Part shown: positions 47,456 to 58,474 of the stretch, one piece after another | Position numbering within the stretch: position 1 is the first letter of the stretch | How the letters are laid out: the number at the start of each line of letters is the position of its first letter | Source of the DNA: Porphyra umbilicalis | Taxonomy: Eukaryota > Rhodophyta > Bangiophyceae > Bangiales > Bangiaceae | Assembly (NCBI GenBank): GCA_002049455.2 | Contig: KV918763.1 | Span: 496,001 to 560,000, forward strand | Reading direction: 5' to 3' | Length of the DNA stretch: 64,000 bases | Made by a program: the position numbers and the translations under genes | The notes under the pieces: model-generated | The model's input: the letters and a program-made list of their open reading frames with translations, nothing else | What the model was told of the DNA's origin: nothing | Databases searched by the model: none

Positions 47456-49487
47456 ATGGCGTCCTCCCCTGCCATGGGACAGGCACCCATACCAGCGACT
47501 GTGGACGCCGCCCCCGCCGCCGGCGTCATTGAGGCCGTTGGCCTCGCGCCAGACGCCGCCGAGCTCGCCCGCTGGACACGTGTCATGACGCCCGCCTCGG
47601 TGACGTCGGCGATGAACCCCGGCGCCCCCCTGCGGTTCCGCCTCGACGCGCTCCCCACCGAGCAACAGAACTGGCTCTTCCCCGCCCCCCTGTGGGCGCC
47701 CCTCCCCCCCGGCGCCTGTGGGGGGCCCGGCGGCGGCCCGCCGCTCACCCCCTTCTCCCCATCTACGTTTGCTGCGTCGATCAGCCGGGAGCGAGTCATG
47801 ACGACGACGGCGGGGCTGTCGCCGTTTCTGATCCTCGCAGGCGTCACGCTGCTTGTGGCTCAGCGCATGACGGCGGACGGGGAGGCGTTGCTGGGCGTGA
47901 CGGTCAGCGATTGGGCGACCAACAAGATGGACGCGGTCGGCCCGGGCTTACCGAGCTGCGTGGCCACCATCCAGCGGGTCGTCATGGCGGCGGGGGGTTT
48001 TTTGACGTCCACAGAGCTGGGGGGGGGGAGCCACGTGCTCATTGAGTGGGCGCGCCCGCGGACCGAGGGGGGGGAGGCTGGGGTGCTCGCCGCTACCACC
48101 GCCGGAACGCTGGGAGAGGGTGGCGGGGGGGTGGTACTCCCACGTCTGTCGAGTTTGAATTCATGGTCATCCGCCGGCCGGTACGGGCGGGCCAAGCCGC
48201 CACACTCGTGCTCCACAAGATGGGGGTCCTTAACCTGGACCCAACGGATGCCCGTTTGGCCGGCGCGGCGGTGGTGGGGGGGGCACGACTAGCACGGCTG
48301 GCTCGACCGATGGTGTCCTCACCGCCGCCGCCGCTGCCACAGTCGGTTTGTCTGGCGGCGAGGTTGCATCGGCGGCGTCGCCGTCCCCCACCGGCCTGTA
48401 CGGCCCCGTGGACGTGGTCGGCAGCGCCGCCCTCGAGGCCCTTTTCTACTCCGTATGCGCCGACGGGCGGCACTTTGGGGCGCTCGTCGATCTCCTGGAA
48501 CCGCCTCCCCCCGCCATTGACGGCGGGATGCCCTCCCCCTTGCTCCTGCCACCGGTCCTGCCGTACGAAATCACTACCTCTTCGTGCTCCGTGTACGCCC
48601 AGGTGCGGCTGCGGTCGCTCGCTTTGCAGCTAGTGCCCGTCGCCGTGCCGGCCGCGCTGCCGCTGCGGTCGGCGGCCGGGGCAGTGGGCACCGCCTGCGC
48701 CTCTGCTCCCGACTGTTCCGTGCGGCGGCGCGTGGCCCCGCCGACGGCTGAAAGCGCGTTGGCGGCCAGCACCAACAATGCGACGGCCGCTGCCGCCGCT
48801 GCTGCCGCCGCCGACGTGGTTGACTTTCCCCAATCTTCACGGGCGACAATGGCCATTGCACCGGCTGGCGGAGCTGTGGGGTTGGCGTCGGCCATGGCCA
48901 CTGCCGTTGCTGCCACGGCCCGGGGGCTGATACCCATGGCGGTGGTTGCGGCGTCCGAGGGCTCCTTGGCTATTGGCAGCGGCGGCGTCGCCTGTGGCGG
49001 CGGCAACGGTAACGGTAGCGGCAGTGGCAGCGGCAGCGGCAGCCCTGACGTCCCACGGCGGCACCGGCGGCGGCGGCGGCGGCTTGGCGGCGTGCCACCT
49101 CCGGGCATGGACCCGGCTGGTGACGCGTGGGCGCGCATCCTCCGCAACCGTGAGGCCGCCCGGCGGTCCAACGAGAAGCGGCGGCGGCGCCGCCTGGCCG
49201 CCCTCGCATCGGGGACGGGCGTCGAGGGTGCCCCGTCGGTGGCGTCGCCGTCGGCGGCAGGCTCGGCAGCGGGGGCGGCAGCGGCAGCGACTGCCGCGGC
49301 GGTGGCGTCGCCGCCGGGCACGGCCGGGGTCGTTGGGGAGCCCGCCGCGGGCATGGAGGCGGCGCTGGCCGCAGCGGCGGCGGCGGCTGTGGCGGGGGAA
49401 GGCGCGGGCCGGGGGCGGGTTGGGGTGCGGCTGGCGCCCGCGGGGATGAACATCTCGTCGGCGTGGCCCTGGTGGAGGAGTTCCTAA
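47456..49487 (+). CDS. bZIP-like basic-region protein without a clear zipper
   Basis: Starts ccgccATGG, MASSPAMGQAPIPATV. The N-terminal half looks folded (LSPFLILAGVTLLVAQRMTA, DWATNKMDAVGPGLPSC, VEFEFMVIRRPVRAGQAATL, AALEALFYSVCADGRHFG) but matches nothing I know. Near the C-terminus, after a Gly/Ser repeat, RILRNREAARRSNEKRRRRR has the N-x7-R basic-region pattern of bZIP transcription factors. No leucine heptads follow; the sequence is Ala/Gly-rich, so dimerisation would need another means. The frame shifts at 48125-48131 (seven G) and 48276-48283 (eight G), and the joined frames read smoothly. A nuclear DNA-binding role is inferred from the basic region only. The true end may lie slightly downstream in another frame. 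Confidence 0.55.
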
Positions 49488-50726
49488 GTCTGGCCGCCCC
49501 GCGGGCGGTGTTAGGGGCGCACCCGAAGGGACTCGCGCACAGGCGGGGTGCCCGTATGCATGGCGAGTGTGCGCGGCGGCGCACGTCGGGCTGTGATTGC
49601 CACCCTGGTTGCTATGGCCGTTGCTGCTGTCGCTGCGAGTATCGCCGTTGACGACTTCGCCGCCACCAACTTGACGCGGCGGCTGCGACATTGCGACCGC
49701 CGCGGCTGTGCTGTTGGTCGACAAGGCATGGATGCTGGACATTGCCTTGGTGCATACTATCACTAACTTTGTGCGGGGCTTTTCGCCGTCCGTGTGATCC
49801 TTCTTGAACAGCTACACGTCATCGCCTGTGGAGGTGGAGGAGGTTGCGGATCTGCTGCAGTTGCGTGGCGCCGTTGCGACGGTGCTAGGGGCACCCAAGG
49901 CGTCGCGGGACGCCTCGCTAGCTCACCCCGCGGGCCTGTTGATGCCGGACCAAGTACTGGCCGTCGCGCTCAGCTCCTCGTCGTCGGGACATCAACAGGC
50001 GATGCTCGCAAGAGTGGGTGGGACTGTATGGGAATCGGTTGGGGAGCGCAAGGACTCGTAACATTGGGTAGTTGGAAGCGAGGGAGGGGGCAGCGGGAGG
50101 GCGGACGCGCATCACTTGAGGTGCGGGCAGGTACTACCCTGGACCATGCTATGGGTTGGTATCTCGATATCCAGTGGACTGGGACGGAGCCACGGACGAC
50201 GACGTGCGATGGTGGGCACGGGGCTGGGGTTGGGTATGCGTCTCGTTGAGGGTATCAACCGTTCGTCCTGCCGTCACTCTCCGTGCCTGGACTGGAACAA
50301 GGAAAATAGTGGGGCTCTAACGGAAAGAAGGGGCGCAGAGCCGTTTGACAAGCGCAAGAGGGATGGGTCTCACGCACAGGGTTGTGAGGGGATAATTATA
50401 GTCGGATTAATACACCTGAACTTTTCACTGTATTAATGCAAACCATGAATTGGTAGACTATAATTATGCAACGTGTGCACCACGTGTTGGTAGTTGCTTT
50501 CCATTTACACGTGTGAAGTTGAAGTTAAGTACTCTAATTGAAAATTGGCGCTGGGGGAGGGGGGGGCGGGTGCGTCGGGGGTGGGAGTGGTCCGGGTGTG
50601 GCGGGATGGGTGGCCTGGACGTGGGGGGGAGTGGGCCCCTGTTGTGCCCCCCGCTCTTATGTGAAGGGGGGGGTAGGCGGTGGGCGACGGCCGCGCATGA
50701 GCACTGTGCACCTGGGATAAGGTTGT
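49488..50726. other. No gene recognised
   Basis: GC content falls to the right, reaching an AT-rich stretch at 50,380-50,540. No motif-bearing frame. Confidence 0.45.
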
Positions 50727-51690
50727 CATTTACCGATCGGTACGATTTTCTGTACCGTTTACCGGGCGGTATACCGGTATACCGATATCGTATCGGTATC
50801 TCGGTATCATAATTGTGTAAGTAATTCCGATTCTCGGCACTCGACCGGGCTGCCCACTGTCCCCCAACCAGCGGAACCACACAGACCAAGCCCTTCCCAG
50901 GCCCACTCGACCCCATCCCTTCACCCCCACGCCCATGTTTTCCAACGCACGCCAAACCGCACCGTTCAATCATCACGCACCAAGGCAAGCATGTCCACAG
51001 CAAACTGCTCCCCCGTCCTGCTCTCAACCAAGTGACGCAGGGGAAACCCAATGCAGTAGGCGACCCAGTAGTTCGACGCGCTAGTATCGCCCCGCTTGTA
51101 GCGCTCGCCCGTCCGTCGAAGCGACTTCCACACGGACATTGTCGTGGCCTGCATCGTCATGCAGGGGAGGGGGTACGGAGGGGTACAAGCAGAGGAAGGG
51201 AAAAGCAAAAGGGCAGGTAGAGGAGTGCAGAGGAGTGCGCGCACGGAGACAGGGTGCTCAACGGTATGGGTGGGGAAGCGGGAGAGCGTCTTTCACCTGC
51301 TGCTGTGCGAGGCAGAGCGCGGCGAGCGGCCGTTGCGCGGAGCTGTCCGGACTGGTGCCGCTTCGATCCGGTGCCTGGCGTCTGCGCCGCAGGCCCAGCT
51401 GAGCCAAAGCAAGGCTGCTTGGCCAGTGACTGTGAGCGGGTGTGGCCACGGGGCCAGGTGGACTGGGGTGGTATGCCAGGCTGTGGTACCCGATGCGCCG
51501 ACGAACGTAGGTGGCCTGTTGCCAGTCGGGGACAGGTCAGTCGGCAGGGGGGGGGAGGTCTCCAAGCATTAAATACTTTATCAATACCGTACCGAATCAT
51601 ACCGACGTGTGAGCATGTGGAAAATACCGTTTACCGATCGGGATACCGACCGTTACCGATTTCGTGTACCGACCGAATTTACCGATCTGC
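50727..51690 (-). mobile_element. hAT (Ac-like) transposon remnant with subterminal TACCG repeats and BED-finger fragment
   Basis: Both ends are crowded with taccg/cggta words (50733-50810 and 51586-51685), including TACCGTTTACCG at each side. This is like the subterminal transposase-binding repeats of Ac. Between them a minus frame (50966-51160) reads SVWKSLRRTGERYKRGDTSASNYWVAYC, matching the start of a BED zinc finger as found at the N-terminus of hAT transposases. The frame then ends; the rest of the transposase is absent, so this is a non-autonomous or deleted copy. Exact ends and the 8-bp target duplication were not found. Confidence 0.5.
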
Positions 51691-51835
51691 CAACCTTACC
51701 TGGGAGGGGGGCTCGGGCAGGCGGTGGGCAGTGTGGCGTGCGGGGCAGGCACGGGCTCCCGGCGGAAGCTGTGCCCGCAGGCCCCCCCAGTGCTCCAGCC
51801 ACAACGCGCTCTGGCGACACAGCTAGTGCCGCCGC

Positions 51836-51963
51836 CCCCCGCGAAATGGCTGCCTGGCATTGTCCGCAGCGCCGCCCGTCCCAGCGAAACGGCTGCCTGG
51901 CATAGCCTGCAGCTCCCCCCCCCCCCGCGAAACGGCTGCCTGGCATTGCCCGCAGCGCCACGG
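51836..51963. repeat. 43-bp tandem repeat, three copies
   Basis: gcgaaa(t/c)ggctgcctggcat recurs at 51841, 51884 and 51927, spacing 43 bp, with C runs between. It lies just outside the right end of the hAT-like remnant. Confidence 0.8.
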
Positions 51964-52170
51964 TAAGCTCGCGCCATTGCCGGTGACAAGTATGTAGATC
52001 GCCAGGCGAAACGGTCGGAATAAGTTTTGATATATATATTGGAACGTGGAACGCATAAGGCTTCCACAAATGCTTACTAAAACCATACTGTCAGCCTTTC
52101 TATAATTATACTGAAATGAAACCCTCAGCGGATGAGTACACCGTAAACTTGCAACCCTGCTCACGCAGCG

Positions 52171-54956
52171 TCAAAAGGTGCTGTGCATGTTACTGGACAT
52201 GGGCACCACAGTCTCCACCTCTTCTTCAAGGTCGGCCACGTCTATGACAAACGGGTTGTGCGAGCTGGGTGAGGCAGTCGCCGACATGGAGCCGCAGTGC
52301 AGCCGACGGCTGGCCGACCGGTGTCCGCTGTCGGTCGTCACCACAAAGGACGCGAAGCGTTGGCCCTCGACCGTAGCGCCCGTCCCGACGGTGTCGCGCG
52401 ACAACTTGGCCGACGTGAAGCTCGATGACACGTCGATTCGGCCGTCGTTGCTACGCGCGGCGACCGCCTTCGTTGACGCCTCGACCGTGTCGGCGGCGTC
52501 CACGACCGCGGCCACGGCGCCAAGGTTAGCCCGTGGCGACAGATGCGGCGTCGACGCCTGCCACGTGGTGAGAAGGTCCGCCGACGTCTCCTCCGCGTTA
52601 AAGTTGTACGCGGCGGCGCCGTGCTCCGCCTCGTCCGCGCCCATCAGCTGCTGCTCCTCCGTATAGACGAGCACGCCACACAGCTTCAGGCCAAACAGGA
52701 CGGGCGTCAGCAGCACCGCAACCACGGCGATGATAGAGAGGATGGCGACCACCTGGGCGCCGAGAAGCGCCCCAGAGGAGTCGCCATCGTAAAAGATGCC
52801 GCCAGGGTACGACTCCCTCCCAGGAAAGGCGTCGCGCAGGAAGGGTGGGTACGCGGTGAAACCCGTCAAGAGCATACCCGAAATGCCAGCGCCGAGATGG
52901 AGGGGCGCCGCCGCCACTGGGTCATCAATCTTGCAGCGCGCCATCGCCTTCTCACACACAAAGAATGCCAGAGAGCACACGACCCCGGTAATCAGCGCAG
53001 AGTACGGCAACACGATGGAGCACGACGAGCAGATGCCAACAAGCCCGGCCAGAACCCCGTTCAGGCAATTCAAGACGGAGGAGTGAGCGCTTGAGAGGCG
53101 GGAGACGATGAGCATGGTGATCCCGCCGGTGGAGCCAGCCAGCAGGGTGTTGATCAGGCACCGCCCAGCCGCCACGTAGTTGTCCGTAATGGTCAACACC
53201 GACGCCGAGTTGAAGACCGTGAAGCCCGCCCAAAGAACAAACGTGCCTTGGCACACTAGTGTGATGTTGTGGGCGTCAAATGAGTCCCGGGTGGCCTCGT
53301 CATAACGTCCGATGCGAGGGCCCACCAGGGTGGCCCCGAGCAGCGCAGCCGTTCCGCCGGTAATGTGGACGACGCCCGAACCCGCCAGGTCAAACGCTCC
53401 AGACCCAAACAGGCGTCCCGACAGCTTGCTGTAGCCGAGCCAGCCGTAGTCGGACCACACCCAGTGGGACACGATGGGAAAGGCAAGGCCACCAACGACC
53501 ACAATGGACACAATGGACGATACAAGCGTGGCCCGCTCTGAGACGGCGCCCAGCACGATGGTCGCGCACACTGCCGAATGGGAAGCAATAAAACCCGAAG
53601 TGAGAAAAGGGAAGTGACCATGTCCAAATGCAAATGCCCATGCAGAAGAAAAGGCGACGTCTCCACAGAGAGCACACGAGCAGAGCGTTAGTGAAACGCC
53701 TCGGTTGTGCAGAGGGCCACAGCAGTGAGGGGGCACAGCACGACAGAGCAACGTACGGACCTCGCTGTCTGATTCGCTCCCGTTCTTCGCTGTGTGCCAT
53801 GGCGTGCGACGAAGCGCGTGGTAAAACGTACATGTTGCAAAGGTGAACTGGAACCACACCAGCGGCAGGCCATCTCCCCTGTTCAAGGTGTCGAAGGCCT
53901 CCTGAGGACTGAGCGCAAAGAAGGTGCTGCCAACAACAGCTGAGCGGCCCAAGCAGAGAGGGAAGAGCGGCTCGAGGAGCACAAAGCGTGCGAGTGTCTC
54001 ATGGTCAACAAGTTGATCATCGTCCACAGAGCAACCGAGTCCCGCGGAACAACTCATGCAAATGAGCGAAGAGGACAAAGTCGAGAAAATGAAGGCAAGG
54101 CACGCACGTACGATTGTTGTTGTCAGCAGTGGAGCCAAAGCCGAGCCCAAACCCAAAGAGGTAGTAGCAGACGCCGACAATGCACGGTGTAACGACGTGG
54201 AGCAACCTATGTGAGTGCCCGAAAGGCGAATAGAGAAGCGGGAACGGGAAGAAGAGGTGCGACCACGAAACGACCCAGAAAACACAGCGTCAGGACAAGC
54301 TCAGGGTACGGCACTAAGCGACAAAAGAACAGTGAGAAGAGCGCTGGTCTCTCCAACTCATTCAAGCACGCAGAGGGCAGCCACGAGCGCCACTTGACGG
54401 CGCACACGACCCAAGAACGTACATGACACTCGCTGCTGACTTTTGCCTGACGGCTCCAGTCACAAACAGGGCAAAGCCCAACTGAGTAGTCAGTCGGACA
54501 CGTACAAAACACAAAGCACAGCGCAAAGAGTGTACAGCGAGCACCACCGAACAGACATAAAGAGGAGACTGAGCAACGTAGCACGACGAGGACAAGAGAT
54601 GTTGTCAGAAGGGTACACATGAGCAGACATTGAGTCCAGCGTCTCGCTTCCACTGGTGACCGTCGGAGCTGTCCTCCGTAGCCGAGGTCCATGCGCGCTG
54701 GCACACAGCGACCCGCCGATATGGGTCTCACTCACCTCACACACTCCCACTCATCCGCCCCACATACCTGCATCTGGAAGACGAGGGCGCCCGCAAACAG
54801 CAGAAACGCAGAGTTCAACGCGTGTCTCAATTGGGAGAGGCCCGTGGTGAGCGTCGCCGCCGACGTGCATGCGTCCCGCAGACGGTCACCCACCACAGTG
54901 AGCCCCGCGTCCGCCAGCGCAGCCGCAGCGTCCGCGCTTACCTCACACGACGCCAT
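52171..54956 (-). CDS. AMT1-type ammonium transporter (five exons)
   Basis: Exons, in coding order: 54956-54768, 54481-54423, 54206-54112, 53939-53832, 53570-52171. The four introns are 286, 216, 172 and 261 bp; donors are GTATGT then GTACGT three times, all acceptors AG, and phases agree at each junction (0, 2, 1, 1). The product is 616 residues. It starts MASCEVSADAAAAL as plant AMT1 proteins do, then FLLFAGALVFQMQ-LGFAL, CYYLFGFGLGFG, FATLCATIVLGAVSERATL and the family signature DLAGSGVVHITGG. GTFVLWAGFTVFNS follows, with about eleven membrane segments in all. It moves ammonium into the cell across the plasma membrane. The 59-bp second exon encodes part of the first conserved loop (LGFALFVTGAVRQK, usually LGFAMLCAGSVRAK). 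The C-terminal tail of about 150 residues is long and Ser/Thr/Asp-rich. No frame breaks. Confidence 0.93.
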
Positions 54957-56225
54957 GGGGAGCCCCACACGACCGCCACCAGCGTCCCGGCAGCCGCCTT
55001 CCTCACCGCCGCCACAAAACCCACGGTCGATAAACCCCCCGCCGTCTTCCCGCAGCCGCTGGCCACAACGTGCGGCAGCAACGGCAAGGGAGACCAAAGC
55101 AGATGCAATGGGCGAGTAGGTCACCAATAACGCCAACAGCTAATGTGTCGTGGGCGGGCACGCGTCCTGGTGACATGTTCACACCGGCACCGTCAACGGG
55201 GCCACACTGCCGTGCGCGTGCCGTCCCGTGGGTTTGGGGAAATGACGGCCAACGGTGCAAGTCGTCCCAGGGTTGCACGGGCCTTTTGAGCCCCGCTGCC
55301 GCCGTGGCCAACAGCGGCAGGCACGAGGGTAGAGGGGCAATACACAACCACAGAGTCCGTCCCCTGCCCACCCCCACGCACCCGGGGCCGCGTCTCGCGC
55401 ACCCACCGTCAGTCCCGCCAGTGAGTCGCCAAACAACTCCTCACTGACAAAGTCATCAGACCAGGGCGGGGAGAGGCCTTGATCCTCCCGCTGGTTGGTG
55501 CTCAAAGCATCGCCAAGCGGCTTCTTGTCCGTAGCGGTGCTTCTGTCAGTCGTCTCGTCGATGACGCAGTAGCGCACCGCTCCGACACATGACGCGAGCG
55601 CATCGGACGTTGATCAGAAACCACCAGCATCCGACACCGCTGACAAAAGTGGCCCGCCCACGCAGAGGTGGGTGGGTGGTGCGGCGCCGGAAGGATCGTA
55701 TTTTTGTCGGCCACAGATCGTCTATGACCGTAGAGTGAATTTAGATTTGGGCGGCCAGAGGCGGGCACCGGACAGGATCCCGAGTCGCCGCCGGCCGCGG
55801 CGCCCGCGCGGCGCCCACCAGCGCACGCGTCTTCCCAGCGGGCGGGCGACCGCCGCGGCCGCCGCGGTGGCCGCGGCTTCGGCGGCAATTGCCCCTGGCG
55901 CCCCCGACGGCCGCCGGCGCGCGTGCCGCGACTGACGGGCGCCCCGTGCCCGCCGCCGGCCGTCGCCATCGTTGCGCGCGCCGCCGCCGGGACCTGGTGG
56001 CCGGCCGCCGCCGCCACCGTTGCCCTCTGCGCCGCCGTGGGCGGGCCGTCACCGCGTCGGGCCGCCGGTGGTGCCCCCCCCCCCCTCCCGCGCCAGCCTG
56101 TCGGCGCCGTCGGCGGCGGCTCCGTCGAAAGCAGTGTGGAAGCGCCGCAGATGATGCCTGCGACGACGACGGGCCGACGACATGAATGGGGGGATTGCTC
56201 GACATTCTGATCAGTCTACAGCACA
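54957..56225. other. Intergenic, upstream of the ammonium transporter
   Basis: Minus frame is open through 55136 upstream of the chosen start. GC-rich sequence at 55,780-56,150 has open frames without motifs. No gene called. Confidence 0.45.
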
Positions 56226-56227
56226 TA

Positions 56228-56360
56228 CAGCCGTTCTCCCAAAAATCCCGCACACCAACAGTTGCAAAAGAGTTCCAAATCGGCCTCTACGACCCCGCAG
56301 AGGCCGATTCGGAACTATTTTGTAACAGTTTTGAGTGCGGGATTTTTCGGAGAACGGCTG
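56228..56360. mobile_element. 133-bp MITE of Tc1/mariner type
   Basis: The two halves are an imperfect inverted repeat of about 62 bp: cagccgttctcc at the left and ggagaacggctg at the right, with matching aaaatcccgcac and ggcctct blocks inside. It is flanked by TA at 56226-56227 and 56361-56362, the target duplication of Tc1/mariner elements. No coding capacity, so it needs a transposase in trans. The transposase at 26 kb is one candidate source, but its ends are unknown. Confidence 0.85.
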
Positions 56361-56362
56361 TA

Positions 56363-56901
56363 TTTTGGAATTTTCCAGCCTGGAGACGCGCCTCAACTGG
56401 GCGTGCCGTGTGGCGACGCGATGGGGTCGTCTGGGCCCCCCTCCTGTCACGATTTACCTCGCTCCGCATCGGTGCGCTTCCACAGACCCGTTGCCTCGCA
56501 AGCCAGAACGCATCTGCCACGCACATCGCACGCAGTATTGTTCGTAAAGCTCACGTCAACAGCACCTTGGTCTCTTTTGCCCACAAGCCGCAGGCCACTA
56601 TCGAAGTCGCTCCCGCCCTCCTGCTTCAGCGTCTAGCCGAGACGAGACGAGCGACCCGCACCCTGCCATTCTCACACGCCTATTCACTGTTGACCAAGGC
56701 GACGATGCGCAACCAGCACGCACACGCGATTAACACTTGCACGCCCCATTGGCGGGGCGAGGAGGACCCAATTGCACGCCCCATTGGCGGGGCATGGAGA
56801 AACCCACAACCATCTAGGTGCAGGCGTAGCGCACCTCGTCCGCCACGCGCGGCCACCCCGCCCCCCTACCCCCCCTCATGCACGTACGGTCGACGCCCCC
56901 C
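56363..56901. other. Spacer with a 35-bp direct duplication
   Basis: ttgcacgccccattggcggg occurs at 56737 and again at 56772, each with an internal gccc/gggc inverted repeat around attgg. It lies downstream of the PLATZ gene. No gene seen. Confidence 0.5.
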
Positions 56902-58474
56902 TCACCCGCACTCCTCATCGCTGCTCTCTGGCGAATCAAACACCGCCCGCCGGTGGAGCCACGTCAGCGGCTCGGCGGCCAGCGGCGACGCGACCGGAGT
57001 GCCCTTGCGGCGGTGCGTCCCGCGGGCCACCAGCCCCGCCGGCAACCGCGCGTCGCCGACGTGCGCCGGCCTCTCCCACGCGCCGCCCGTGGACGCGCAC
57101 GCCACCGCCCCCGCGGTGCCCCGCGCGCGCGCCAACGACATGAGCGGCGGGTGGCGGCGCGCGTGGCTAAACGGCAGCGCCAGCTGCGGGGACACGGGGG
57201 AGGTTGGCGGCAGCCGGCGGGGGGGGAGAGGGCGGCGACCGCCGCCGCCGCCTCCCGCCCGTCCACATCCACGGGGTGCGTGTGCCGGTGACGGCAGTAG
57301 AGGGAGCAAAAGTCAAAGTGGCCGAGCAGCAGCCGCGAACACACAATGCATGTGGACGGATCGGGCTTGTCCGACGGCGAGCGCGGCCCCGAAATGAGGG
57401 GTGATGGGGGAGGCGCGGGCGCGGCCGCCCCACGGAGGGTGGCCGCCCGGGGCGACCGCCCAGTGGGGAGGATGGGCGACGTTGGCAGCGTCGCGGTGCG
57501 GGCGGGGGCAGGGCCTCGGTGCAGGTAAACAACTGTTGCGCCGTTGTTGGTAAAGGCTTGAAGGCGGCTCGTGTCTATGCCTTGCTGGCGCAGTTGCTCC
57601 ACATCGACGCAGTCCTACAGCCGAGGCGACATCAGACAGAACAGCGAGCACAGCAGGATGGAGTCACAGGCAAGACAACGGCAACATCAATGTCGGTCGA
57701 TGCGTCGGCAGAGATGTGCAAGCGACACACGGTACAGACAAAGCTACCTACTGCCAAAGATACAACGATGCGAGATCCGCTGCACAACTCACGAAACAAC
57801 GTACCGAGTACATGTACTGCGCAACCTCAACACCAGGCGACAAGGAGGGCGCGAAAAAAAATAGAGCATGGAGCACTCAACGAAGAGCATAGACCGGTAC
57901 AGGACTCCACGGTTAGTGACTGCGCTTACAACGGCCATCTACCAGCCCATGCGGGTGCATCCAACAAAAAGACCCATTTCGTCAAGCTCGAAAGGCAAGA
58001 AGAAGACCCGCACACCACCGTCACCATGATAGCCAAACGTACCCGACACAGTTGGATCAGGGAGCTCTTGCCCGAACTCGCCTCCGCCTTGGCGACGTCC
58101 TTGTTGCGCGCCGCCACGCAGTACTGGCACAGTTTGGCGCCAGTGGCGACGTCGTAGCGGTTGCGCTCGCTGCGGTGGCGCGGCGAGTGCACCGGGCAGG
58201 CGTCGTAAAAGGGGGTGAGGATGAACGTCAGCAGCCACGGGGGATCAGAGGAGGCGGGGGCGGCGACTGCATTGGGGGTTTGGCCACCGCCTGCCCGATC
58301 GACAACAGCGGCTGCCGCAACCGCCGGGGCGGCCAGCAGCGAACCACTGTGGCCCGGGGGCGCAACCGGGGGCGCAACGGTGGTAGGTGAAGATGGGTCC
58401 ATGGGGACGACGGGGTTGAACTCCATGGGGACGACGCGTACGGGAGGCATCGGGCTGTTGGCAGCGTCACACAT
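56902..58474 (-). CDS. PLATZ-family zinc-dependent DNA-binding protein (two exons)
   Basis: Exon 1 58474-58043, exon 2 57614-56902; 428-bp intron with donor GTACGTTT and acceptor GCTGTAG, phase 0, joining SSLIQLCR to DCVDVEQLRQQG. Exon 1 has PPWLLTFILTPFYDACPVH and then KLCQYC, the PLATZ start (P-P-W-L...C..H...C..C). Exon 2 has DTSRLQAFTNNGATVVYLHRG, matching the VQTYVINS-VVFL part, and CIVCSRLLL...FDFCSLYC, the last zinc ligands. PLATZ proteins bind A/T-rich DNA and repress transcription in plants; a nuclear role is inferred. The frame moves at the eight-G run 57219-57226, after which it ends FDSPESSDEECG. Start at gcgccATGTGTGAC; an earlier in-frame codon at 58600 is possible. Confidence 0.78.
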
